From Pedobacter sp. (lineage in GTDB: Bacteria; Bacteroidota; Bacteroidia; Sphingobacteriales; Sphingobacteriaceae), in the NCBI GenBank assembly GCA_004295885.1, contig SEDG01000425.1, forward strand, positions 1 through 7,264: 7,264 bases of DNA, read 5' to 3'. The notes below the pieces were generated by a model. The model saw only the letters and a program-made list of their open reading frames with translations. It made no database searches and was not told the DNA's origin. Each line of letters begins with the position of its first letter. Positions within the stretch are counted from its first letter, which is position 1. Shown here one piece after another: positions 1 through 6,491 of this stretch. The position numbers were made by a program, and so were the translations under genes.

Positions 1-582
1 ACCCTTTTTATCATGTCGCTGCTTTTTGCCTTTATCTTATTAGGCGTTGGGCTCACTGCATCAATGATTGAAGTAGATGCACGTATCAACGCATTAGATT
101 TTGTGTTGTTAGGTCAACACGTTACTTTTCAAGATCAAGTTTTGTTTTTTCAAAGCAAAAGCATTTTAGATGTAGTAATTATCCTTGTTAATGGAACGGC
201 GATCGACTCTATTTTGGTCGGCATTCTTATTCTGGTGTTCAGCATACTGTTTCCTATCATGAAACTTAGCTCGACAGGTATACACTTGCTGGGCAGGAAG
301 AGTTGGGCAGAAAACAAAGTGATCAAATATTTTGCATTTCAGTCGGGCAAATGGAGCATGGCCGATGTATTTGTGATAGGCATACTAATGGCTTATATCG
401 GGTTAAATGGCTTGTTAGAAAGTCAATTGCAACGTTTAAAAGTTCCCATTGAGCCCCTCACCCTGATCTCAACTCATAATACAGCTTTACAACCTGGCTA
501 CATTATATTCATTGCATTTGTACTGTTTGGTTTAATATTATCTACCATTCTCAAGTACATTACACCGAACGATGCCTCTTAA
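1..582 (+). CDS. PqiA-like integral membrane protein, 5' end missing (first of two tandem paralogues)
   Basis: The frame is open from base 1, and the first four codons (TLFI) align with TLFV at residues 251-254 of the next gene, so the ATG at 13 is an internal Met and the true start lies outside the window. The 193 visible residues hold four hydrophobic segments and the PqiA-family hallmark SGKWSMADVFVIGIL ahead of the third. Between the first two segments is an extracytoplasmic loop with IEVDAR and QVLFFQSKSIL, both shared exactly with the downstream paralogue. By eye the two are about half identical over this stretch. PqiA-family proteins are inner-membrane proteins that in E. coli work with MCE proteins (PqiB) in envelope lipid transport or stress; no MCE gene is visible here. 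The missing part could carry the same N-terminal anchor and ectodomain as the neighbour. The family call is fairly sure; the function is inferred. Confidence 0.8.
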   Translation, partial: TLFIMSLLFAFILLGVGLTASMIEVDARINALDFVLLGQHVTFQDQVLFFQSKSILDVVIILVNGTAIDSILVGILILVFSILFPIMKLSSTGIHLLGRKSWAENKVIKYFAFQSGKWSMADVFVIGILMAYIGLNGLLESQLQRLKVPIEPLTLISTHNTALQPGYIIFIAFVLFGLILSTILKYITPNDAS

Positions 583-627
583 CATTAAACACAGACAAGA
601 ATTTAACCTAACTAATTCCCTATTAAA

Positions 628-1956
628 TTGACCACCGAAAAACATAAGCAACAACCACTGAAAGCTAAAAAGAGCATCTTAGCCAATATCTTATTGATTT
701 TAGGTTTGGGCATCTTTCTAGTTGGAGAATGCTACTGTGGTTACAAGCTTTACACTTTATCTAACGAGCAAGAGCAAATAGCGGAAGATTATGCAACGGT
801 GAACAGCATCACCTTTGGTGTGTTTTCGGTAGATCTTTGGCGAGACAAGATATCTCATATTGTAACGAAAGAAATTAAGGGCTTTAAAATTACGAGCGAG
901 CAGAAAAAGGAAATGCGGCTGGAGGTAGAAACGCAACTTCACGCTATGATTAGTAAGGTTACCAAGGAAATTACAAAACCCCAAAAAGGAATTGGTAATA
1001 AACTAAAAAAGTTTGCCTTTAAGCAATTTGTTGATCCTAAAGAACTTCATGCTCAGGTTCCCTCTTTCGCTAATCTCATCATCACCAAAATTACTAGTCC
1101 ACGGGCAACCAATAAACTAAAAAACATTGCAACAGATAAATTGGACAAACTGGTTGACGAAACTTACGACAGTACAAAAGTAGCAACTTATCAAGTTGCC
1201 AAACAGTTATACAATAAGTACAATGTGAACAATCAAGGCACATTTAACAAGCAGATAGAAACGAGATTAGACAATATCCGAAAGGTTACTTATGATTATG
1301 CTTATGCGATGCTTGGCTTTATGGTAAGTGCATTAATAGCTTGGATAATTTTAAGAAGAAAGACCTATCTACACAATACCTTATTTGTCATGTCATTACT
1401 TTTTGCACTGGCTCTACTGATAACGGGTGTAACGGTTTCCATTATTGAAGTTGATGCCCGCCTTAGTTCGCTTGAATTTTTGATGATGGGCGATAAGGTA
1501 GCCTTCGAAAATCAGGTCCTGTTTTTCCAAAGTAAAAGTATTTTAGGAATTGGCGAAGTACTCATGCAGCAATCTAAACCGGATGCCATTACCGTGGGTA
1601 TTATCATTATACTTTTCGTAATCATACTTCCTATTTTGCGCATAACAGCCAGAGGAATTCATATGCTTTGTAAACCGATAATTGCAGAAAATGGCATCAC
1701 TAAGTACTTGGCTTTTGAATCTGGCAAATGGGACATGGCCGATGTCATGGTAGTTGGGATATTGATGACTTATATCGGCCTAAATGGGATTCTTAGAAGT
1801 CAACTATCTGGCCTAAACATGAATGATGAGTTTCTTAAAACCACAACAGTAAATTATACTTCTTTGCAACCTGGCTTTATCATTTTCGTGGGTTATGTGG
1901 CCTTTGCATTTTTCCTTTCTTACATGTTAAAGAAGATTACTTGTAGTACGAAATAA
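628..1956 (+). CDS. PqiA-like membrane protein with N-terminal anchor and extracytoplasmic helical region
   Basis: A 442-residue protein. The start is TTG at 628: an in-frame TAA at 613 leaves only four codons upstream, none ATG, and the next in-frame ATG (residue 96) would remove the anchor. Membrane segments lie near 16-38, 223-242, 251-272, 321-338, 369-388 and 412-434. Arg/Lys clusters (RRK at 243-245, KK at 435-436) give a consistent positive-inside topology, with residues 45-222 outside the cytoplasm. That region is Lys-rich, apparently mostly helical, and not recognised. Residues 251-442 form the PqiA-like domain, with SGKWDMADVMVVGIL at 365-379. A CxC pair (C35, C37) sits at the end of the first segment; the CxxC zinc ribbons of E. 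coli PqiA are absent. The gene follows its paralogue by 45 bp with no obvious terminator, so one operon is likely. A role in envelope homeostasis is inferred from the family only. Confidence 0.8.
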   Translation: MTTEKHKQQPLKAKKSILANILLILGLGIFLVGECYCGYKLYTLSNEQEQIAEDYATVNSITFGVFSVDLWRDKISHIVTKEIKGFKITSEQKKEMRLEVETQLHAMISKVTKEITKPQKGIGNKLKKFAFKQFVDPKELHAQVPSFANLIITKITSPRATNKLKNIATDKLDKLVDETYDSTKVATYQVAKQLYNKYNVNNQGTFNKQIETRLDNIRKVTYDYAYAMLGFMVSALIAWIILRRKTYLHNTLFVMSLLFALALLITGVTVSIIEVDARLSSLEFLMMGDKVAFENQVLFFQSKSILGIGEVLMQQSKPDAITVGIIIILFVIILPILRITARGIHMLCKPIIAENGITKYLAFESGKWDMADVMVVGILMTYIGLNGILRSQLSGLNMNDEFLKTTTVNYTSLQPGFIIFVGYVAFAFFLSYMLKKITCSTK

Positions 1957-1995
1957 GCGTTCATACTATTAAAAATGATGGTATTGATCCTTCCG

Positions 1996-2154
1996 CGTCA
2001 TTTCGACCTTGGGAGAAATCTCTAAGTTTGGCAGTTAAATACCCTCTAGCATCATTTCGACCTTAGGGGAAATCTTTAAGTTTCGCAGTTAAATAGCTGC
2101 AATTGGATTGGCCTTTGCTTGCAGATTTCTCCCCGTTCCTTGTTCAAAATGACG
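1996..2154. repeat. MITE/REP-like intergenic repeat: two direct copies plus one inverted copy
   Basis: Two 46-bp direct copies occupy 1996-2041 and 2050-2095 (period 54). Both contain TCATTTCGACCTT, then an AAATCT core, then CAGTTAAATA. An inverted copy at 2123-2154 carries AGATTTCTCCC and AAATGACG. Against copy 1 these give a perfect 11-bp and a perfect 8-bp stem arm. An inner stem, CTGCAA at 2097-2102 with TTGCAG at 2119-2124, nests inside copy 2 and the inverted copy. Transcribed from either strand this would fold into a long imperfect hairpin. It fills the gap between two convergent genes, so it may act as a bidirectional terminator or mRNA-stabilising element. Similar CGTCATTTCGA...GAGAAATCT elements recur between genes in Bacteroidota. 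No transposase is present. Confidence 0.8.
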
Positions 2155-2169
2155 GTTGATGGTGTGAAA

Positions 2170-2589
2170 TCATTTCTCCAAACAATCCTTATTCGCTTTA
2201 TCCTTGAACGACACCAGAGGCTTAAAATCTTTTAAGAGACCATTTATCGGTTTACAAGCTACAACCTTATTCGGCACATTATCAGGTGTTGGATTATCCT
2301 TGGCATTTTTTATGATAGTAAACTTCTTCTCTAAACAAAGTATCGGCTGATTATTCACAACATAAAATCTAGACTCTGTAATGTCATCCTTGGTGGCACC
2401 ATCGCCTGCTCCTGAAACAAAACTCCAGACCAACCTATTTAAATGCGCAAAATACAATTGATCATCGTTTACAAAATATTGATCTGTTGCCTCGAAATGG
2501 CTATACTCACTGTAGCTATGTTTAATAACCATGAGTTTACCACCTTTTGAGAACAAAAGACACATTAATAAATAGTTAATATTTTTCAT
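2170..2589 (-). CDS. Hypothetical protein, possibly exported
   Basis: A 139-residue protein not recognised as a named family. The frame can be extended five codons to a TTG, but the ATG at 2589-2587 is preferred because it begins a plausible export-signal pattern: MKN followed by the short hydrophobic run INYLLMCLLF. The run is short and there is no clear signal-peptidase or lipobox site, so export is uncertain. The body has alternating beta-type segments with a repeated plan, QYFVNDDQLYFAH at 37-49 and RFYVVNNQPILCL at 74-86, that is, an aromatic strand, a polar turn and another strand. This resembles small Bacteroidota secreted proteins whose repeats read YYF-x-x-G-x-L. Cysteines at 85, 112 and 136 could form a disulfide if exported. 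The C-terminus is Lys-rich. It is transcribed alone, convergent to the PqiA-like operon and divergent from the kinase gene. The start SKGGKLMVIKHSY looks like a mid-repeat, so the N-terminus may be shortened. Confidence 0.6.
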   Translation of the reverse strand: MKNINYLLMCLLFSKGGKLMVIKHSYSEYSHFEATDQYFVNDDQLYFAHLNRLVWSFVSGAGDGATKDDITESRFYVVNNQPILCLEKKFTIIKNAKDNPTPDNVPNKVVACKPINGLLKDFKPLVSFKDKANKDCLEK

Positions 2590-2675
2590 CACTATGGTTA
2601 ACAATCAGAAACACCATTAGTTTATCAAGCTTAACAGCTACCAAATTCACACCCATAGTTCCCATCCTCACAGTT

Positions 2676-2710
2676 TTGCTATTTTATGCTCTAAAAGCGT
2701 GTTAAATTTG
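2676..2710 (+). promoter_or_regulatory. Candidate Bacteroidota-type promoter of the kinase/regulator operon
   Basis: TAAATTTG at 2703-2710 matches every fixed base of the -7 element TAnnTTTG. A TTG at 2676-2678 can serve as the -33 element, but the 24-bp spacing is at or just beyond the usual range (about 17-23). A start of transcription a few bases after 2710 would give a leader of roughly 75-80 nt before the ATG at 2795, containing the inverted repeat at 2726-2753. Chance matches are common in AT-rich DNA, so this is tentative. Confidence 0.35.
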
Positions 2711-2725
2711 ATGTCAGATAGCCGA

Positions 2726-2753
2726 GCATTCAAGGAGTTAAATGATTGAATGC
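2726..2753. promoter_or_regulatory. Inverted repeat upstream of the histidine kinase gene
   Basis: GCATTCAA at 2726-2733 and its exact reverse complement TTGAATGC at 2746-2753 flank a 12-bp spacer. Equivalent positions in the two arms are 20 bp apart, about two helical turns, which suits a dimeric DNA-binding protein. It lies 41 bp before the kinase ATG and just after the candidate promoter, so it could be an operator or a leader hairpin. No T-tract follows, so it is not a normal terminator. Confidence 0.35.
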
Positions 2754-2794
2754 CGAACCAGACAACAATTAACCTATAATCCATTATATTCGCT

Positions 2795-4231
2795 ATGATT
2801 ATGATTGCAGTCTCAACACTTTTTTCAGCAAAAGTTGGTCGGTATGTTAACCTAGTTTTATTGTTTCTCCTAGCAGCGCCTCACGTGCAGGCTCAGCAAG
2901 CAGATGATTACCTAAGTTTTAATCCTGCTGGCATAGAAGGAAATCAAATTAAAATCATAAGCCAAGGTAAAACGGTGAAGGTTTTGGCAACAGGTGGTTA
3001 TGTTGAGATTCAGGTTAATAAAGCTCTTAAATTAGCCGAAGGGATAACCTTTCGGGCCTATTTTAAGAATAAATCCGTCGAAAAGATAGTAGATAATCCG
3101 TTTGAAGCCGCCATTTATTTGGCTCCTGGAAATGATTTCTATATTGATTTACTTGATATCGTGTCAAATAATTTAATCAAAAGGTACATCCTTCAACGAC
3201 CAAAGTTAGTCCCGCGAATTGAATTTTACGACGAAGAAAATCATCATTTTTATACCTCAAAAGAAGATGGAAAAGAAGGCGCCTTTAAATTATCCCCAGA
3301 TAAAAAAATAAGACTGGAAATAAGCCAACGCATAGGTTATGAAGCAATGGATGTAGAATATGCCTTGCGCAATTTGAAAACGAGCAGAACGCAACAGGGA
3401 GTTGCAAAATACAGTATTAAAGATTTGAGCTTTGAACCCAACACCTATTACGAACTTCGTCTCAATTACGTTGATCAGCGGGAAAGTACGGCAGTAATTT
3501 ATATTCGAGTAAAACCGTATTGGTATCAAACTACAACTACTTATGTGAGTATCCTGGTTATTTTAGCAGCTCTTGGTGTATTGTTGTTAACCAAAACCTT
3601 CAAAAGAAGGATAAACGTATCTAGAAAAGAGCAGCAGAAATTAGAACAAGCAGCAATTCGCTTACAATCCTTACTTAATCCACATTTTACTTTCAATGCC
3701 TTGAGTTCTATCCAAGGGCTGATGAACACCAATCGCATTGATGAAGCAAATCAGTATTTGGAAGAGTTTAGTTCATTATTGCGCCAAACCTTAGCTACGA
3801 GTCAGCAAGTTTATATCACGCTAGATAAGGAACTAGAAATGATGCGCTTATATATCAAGCTGGAAGCATTTAGGTTTAACTTTTTATGGGATATCGAAAT
3901 TGCAGATGAGCTTAACCTGTCGGAGATAGAAATTCCAACTTTGTTGTTGCAGCCCTTAATAGAAAATGCAATCAAACACGGAATTGGCAATTTGGGAGAG
4001 CAAGGCAAATTATTAATTACCTGTAAAAAGGTTGACCAAACCGATAACTTTGTAATTATGATAAAAGATAACGGCACATGGGTGGATAAAACGCATAACG
4101 GCTACGGACTTTCGTTAACTGCTGAGCGGATACAAACCATTAATAAAATGAAAAAAGATCAATCCATTGTGTTAAATTTTAACAAGGTTGAAGGAACCGA
4201 AGCAATTTTAACGTTCAAAAACTGGTTATGA
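2795..4231 (+). CDS. Sensor histidine kinase, LytS/YehU-type (His_kinase family)
   Basis: A 478-residue membrane kinase expected to autophosphorylate and pass phosphate to the regulator encoded next. A signal sequence (hydrophobic 18-28, likely cleavage after VQA at 31-33) leads into a beta-rich periplasmic region at 34-245. The end of that region, YYELRLNYV...YIRVKPYWYQT, resembles the Y_Y_Y domain that precedes the membrane in many Bacteroidota sensors, but no beta-propeller is present. One transmembrane helix lies at 248-266 and a short coiled linker follows. The His_kinase core has LLNPHFTFNAL at 293-303 (phospho-acceptor H297), the N box QPLIENAIKHG at 386-396 (N391), the G1 box DNGTW at 425-429 and the G2 box GYGL at 436-439. 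G1 has Trp where DNGxG kinases have Gly. The Asn usual two residues after the GxGL motif is Leu441. The start ATG gives a slightly long n-region; ATG at codon 3 is an alternative. The stop overlaps the next start (ATGA). Confidence 0.93.
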   Translation: MIMIAVSTLFSAKVGRYVNLVLLFLLAAPHVQAQQADDYLSFNPAGIEGNQIKIISQGKTVKVLATGGYVEIQVNKALKLAEGITFRAYFKNKSVEKIVDNPFEAAIYLAPGNDFYIDLLDIVSNNLIKRYILQRPKLVPRIEFYDEENHHFYTSKEDGKEGAFKLSPDKKIRLEISQRIGYEAMDVEYALRNLKTSRTQQGVAKYSIKDLSFEPNTYYELRLNYVDQRESTAVIYIRVKPYWYQTTTTYVSILVILAALGVLLLTKTFKRRINVSRKEQQKLEQAAIRLQSLLNPHFTFNALSSIQGLMNTNRIDEANQYLEEFSSLLRQTLATSQQVYITLDKELEMMRLYIKLEAFRFNFLWDIEIADELNLSEIEIPTLLLQPLIENAIKHGIGNLGEQGKLLITCKKVDQTDNFVIMIKDNGTWVDKTHNGYGLSLTAERIQTINKMKKDQSIVLNFNKVEGTEAILTFKNWL

Positions 4232-4980
4232 TAAAGGCGATACTTGTAGATGACGAGCTGATTAATAACAGCAACTTAAAAGCCTTGCTTAACAGACATT
4301 GCGCCTCAATTAATGTAATAGCTACGGCTACAAATGCTGATGAGGCTAAAACTATGATCATCGAATTGAAACCTGATGTGGTTTTTCTGGATATAGAAAT
4401 GCCTGGCAAAAATGGTTTTGACTTGCTAAAATCTGTAAAAGAACCAAACTTTGATGTGGTATTTGTAACGGCCTACGATAGTTACGGAATCATGGCTATC
4501 AAGTTTTCTGCATTGGATTATTTGTTGAAGCCCATTAACATCACAGAACTTAAAAGGACAGTAGAGAGAATTGAACAATCAGTTCAAGCTAAAAAGCAAA
4601 ATGCTCGACTGGATAATCTGCTCGAGCTTCTAGATAAAAAGCAGAATAATGATAGCCAGAAAATAGCGCTACCCACACAAAAGGAGACCTATTTAGTGCC
4701 TGTTAAAGATATAGTGAGGTGTGAATCTTCTAATAATTATACTACATTTTTCTTGACAAACGGCTCATCTCACCTAATTTCGAGGCCACTTTATGAGTAT
4801 GATGAGCTGTTAAGTCCTTATGGTTTTGTGCGGTGCCACCAATCTCATTTGGTGAATAAAACCCATGTAACTAGTATTTTAAATGAGGATGCTGGTTATT
4901 TAATAGTAGACCACAATGATTTAAAAATCCCAATCGCCAAACAACGGAAAAGTGAGGTTAAGGCATTGTTGAAAATGTAA
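4228..4980 (+). CDS. LytTR-family response regulator transcription factor
   Basis: A 250-residue cytoplasmic regulator of the LytR/AlgR type. The receiver domain at 1-115 shows the acidic pocket D8, D9 and E10, the phospho-acceptor D55 in VVFLDIEMPG, T81 and the conserved K101-P102. A charged linker at about 116-145 (ERIEQSVQAKKQ..., LLELLDKK) is probably coiled. The C-terminal LytTR DNA-binding domain at about 146-248 has the usual marks: YLVPVKDIVRCESSNNYT at 155-172, FVRCHQSHLVN at 200-210, and IPIAKQRK at 234-241 near the end. All catalytic receiver residues are present and the length is normal for the family. Its ATG overlaps the kinase TGA by 4 bp, so translational coupling and a cognate kinase-regulator pair are very likely. 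Targets cannot be read from the sequence. LytTR proteins usually bind direct repeats in promoters, and autoregulation is possible. Confidence 0.95.
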   Translation: MIKAILVDDELINNSNLKALLNRHCASINVIATATNADEAKTMIIELKPDVVFLDIEMPGKNGFDLLKSVKEPNFDVVFVTAYDSYGIMAIKFSALDYLLKPINITELKRTVERIEQSVQAKKQNARLDNLLELLDKKQNNDSQKIALPTQKETYLVPVKDIVRCESSNNYTTFFLTNGSSHLISRPLYEYDELLSPYGFVRCHQSHLVNKTHVTSILNEDAGYLIVDHNDLKIPIAKQRKSEVKALLKM

Positions 4981-5031
4981 GTAAATCGACTTTTAGTTGG
5001 TTAAGGTGCAAACTAACAGAAAATCGAGGCA

Positions 5032-5091
5032 TTAGTTCTCATATGCGCCATAGATGGCTGCTCCAATAATTGCTGTTCTTAATAATCCCAT
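5032..5091 (-). CDS. Possible 19-residue hydrophobic peptide or gene remnant
   Basis: On the minus strand, ATG at 5091-5089 opens MGLLRTAIIGAAIYGAYEN and stops at TAA (5034-5032). The beginning resembles the N-terminus of small Gly/Ala-rich, YtxH-like membrane-associated proteins common in Sphingobacteriaceae, which usually continue for 50 or more residues. Here the frame stops after one short hydrophobic helix, and no other frame downstream resumes a similar protein. It may be the remnant of such a gene or a genuine micropeptide. There is no clear promoter, and chance occurrence is possible. It lies between the convergent regulator and dehydrogenase genes. Confidence 0.25.
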   Translation of the reverse strand: MGLLRTAIIGAAIYGAYEN

Positions 5092-5205
5092 GGTTTCTGT
5101 TTTTTTAGGTTTAACATTTATGCTAATAAAATGTTTGGAGTATTGGAATTTATTTTTGTTACAGTTTCCTATTCTCAACAACTTCCCCCACTTACCAACT
5201 CAACC

Positions 5206-6243
5206 TTACAAAGTAGCCATATCAATCACAAATCGATACCTTACATCTCCTTTAACCATTCTTTCGTAAGCTCCGGTGATGTCTTTAATGTCTATCAATT
5301 CTATGTCTGAAACAATGTTATGTTCTGCACAAAAATCTAACATCTCTTGAGTTTCAGGTAAACCTCCAATACCAGAGCCGGCTAAACTTTTACGACCACC
5401 AATTAACGAAAATGGATGGATTGCATAAGGAGCAGGTACGCCAACCACAATATGAACACCGTTGGTGCGCAATAAGGACAGGTATATGTTCATGTCATGA
5501 TCTGCAGACACTGTATCTAAAATAAAATCAAAGCTTCCACTCACTGCTTTCAACTGCTCAGCATCTGAAGTTACCACAAAGTGATGAGCCCCTAATTCTT
5601 TAGCTGCTTGTTCTTTTGAAGGAGATGTACTCAAAACTGTTACTTCAGCACCAAAAGCCACGCCAAATTTCACTGCCATGTGTCCTAAACCACCTAGACC
5701 TAAAACTGCTAATTTATGCCCCTTTCCCACTTTCCAATGTTTTAACGGCGAATATGTAGTAATACCAGCACATAATAATGGAGCAGTCGCCGCCAACGGT
5801 AACTTATCTGAAATGTGTAATACAAACTCCTCACGTACTACGATATTGTTCGAGTAACCACCATAGGTTGGCACACCATCTCTACCTTTATTATTGTAAG
5901 TTTGGGTATTTCCGTCTAAGCAGTATTGCTCTAAGCCATCCTTACAGTTTTCGCAAACCTGACAAGAATCAACCAAACAACCTACCCCAGCTAGATCGCC
6001 TAGCTTAAAATTTTTTACGTGATCGCCTACCTTAATTACCTTGCCTACAATCTCGTGACCAGGTACCATAGGGAATATTCCAGGAAACCAGTCGTTTTTA
6101 ATTTGATGTAAATCGCTATGGCAAACGCCACAAAATAATATCTCAAGCTGCACATCATGTGCACCAACTTCTCTACGCTCAAAATTCCAAGCTGCTAAAT
6201 CAGTCTCTGGAGTTTGTGCTGCATATCCTTTAGATTGTATCAT
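5206..6243 (-). CDS. Zinc-dependent alcohol dehydrogenase / NADPH-dependent aldehyde reductase (YahK-type, CAD-like)
   Basis: A 345-residue medium-chain dehydrogenase, full length for the family, that should interconvert alcohols and aldehydes in the cytoplasm. The catalytic zinc ligands are C41 in CGVCHSDLH, H63 in PGHE and C158 in LLCAGITTY; H42 and S43 follow the first ligand as usual. The structural zinc is bound by C94, C97, C100 and C108. The Rossmann fingerprint GLGGLG is at 182-187. The segment after the second strand, STSPSK at 205-210, lacks the acidic residue that selects NAD, so NADPH is likely. Near-verbatim resemblance to E. coli YahK includes GITTYSPL, PETQEMLDFCAEH, AYERM and the C-terminal RYRFVID; the nearest other relatives are the cinnamyl-alcohol-dehydrogenase-like enzymes. 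The ATG at 6243-6241 fits the normal N-terminus. It is monocistronic, convergent to the regulator and divergent from the receptor gene. The true substrate is unknown. Confidence 0.95.
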   Translation of the reverse strand: MIQSKGYAAQTPETDLAAWNFERREVGAHDVQLEILFCGVCHSDLHQIKNDWFPGIFPMVPGHEIVGKVIKVGDHVKNFKLGDLAGVGCLVDSCQVCENCKDGLEQYCLDGNTQTYNNKGRDGVPTYGGYSNNIVVREEFVLHISDKLPLAATAPLLCAGITTYSPLKHWKVGKGHKLAVLGLGGLGHMAVKFGVAFGAEVTVLSTSPSKEQAAKELGAHHFVVTSDAEQLKAVSGSFDFILDTVSADHDMNIYLSLLRTNGVHIVVGVPAPYAIHPFSLIGGRKSLAGSGIGGLPETQEMLDFCAEHNIVSDIELIDIKDITGAYERMVKGDVRYRFVIDMATL

Positions 6244-6462
6244 ATTTTTATTTCGTTTTGATTAGTAAAGTTATAATAAGTGTTAAAACAGCTAGTAGAC
6301 ATTTCAAATTATGGCGAATAAGTTACAAATGAAATTGGTTAGCGTTTTGGGGTAAAGGGTTTAGAAATTAAACTGAAAAGGATCACCTGAAAACGATAGC
6401 TGTTGATGTTAGTTGATTTGTGTAGGCCCTAAGTTTTTTGATATTTAAAATAAAGTCGCATC

Positions 6463-6480
6463 TTAGTTCTAAAGAACTAA
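6463..6480. promoter_or_regulatory. Perfect 8-bp inverted repeat next to the receptor gene start
   Basis: TTAGTTCT at 6463-6470 and AGAACTAA at 6473-6480 are exact reverse complements with a 2-bp spacer (AA). The element ends 11 bp before the ATG at 6492, so it overlaps the translation-initiation region or the promoter's downstream edge. An operator for a dimeric regulator is the simplest reading. A hairpin in the mRNA is less likely because a 2-nt loop is too tight without opening the inner pairs. No convincing TAnnTTTG promoter was found nearby. Confidence 0.4.
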
Positions 6481-6491
6481 ACATTTAGGGG

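Noticed and set aside
757..984. Minus-strand open frame of 75 codons
   Set aside because: It lies wholly inside the second PqiA-like gene, shows no domain or sensible start, and looks like an antisense shadow.
2670..2703. LytTR-type direct repeat beginning with ACAGTTTTG
   Set aside because: Only one half-site is convincing. The next GTT lies 28 bp on, not at the usual two-turn spacing of about 21-22 bp.
3290..4409. Four minus-strand open frames (3290-3529, 3541-3738, 3811-4077, 4215-4409)
   Set aside because: They are antisense to the well-supported kinase and regulator genes and have no recognisable protein features.
4993..5016. TTAGTT...AACTAA stem after the response regulator gene as a terminator
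   Set aside because: Only 6 bp of AT-rich stem around a 12-nt loop, and no T-tract follows. Too weak to call.
5054..5269. Plus-strand open frame of 71 codons in the convergent spacer
   Set aside because: It runs into the end of the dehydrogenase gene, its hydrophobic character comes from T-rich intergenic DNA, and its tail is low quality. The minus-strand 19-codon frame in the same place is a better candidate.
5778..6008. Plus-strand open frame of 76 codons
   Set aside because: It is antisense to the zinc-binding region of the dehydrogenase, with no family features.
6266..6273. TAACTTTA on the minus strand as a -7 element for the dehydrogenase gene
   Set aside because: The last base does not match TAnnTTTG and no TTG lies at a suitable distance upstream.
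6312..6356. Fourteen-codon plus-strand frame starting MANKLQMK
   Set aside because: Very short, with no similarity to anything recognised, and expected by chance in intergenic DNA.
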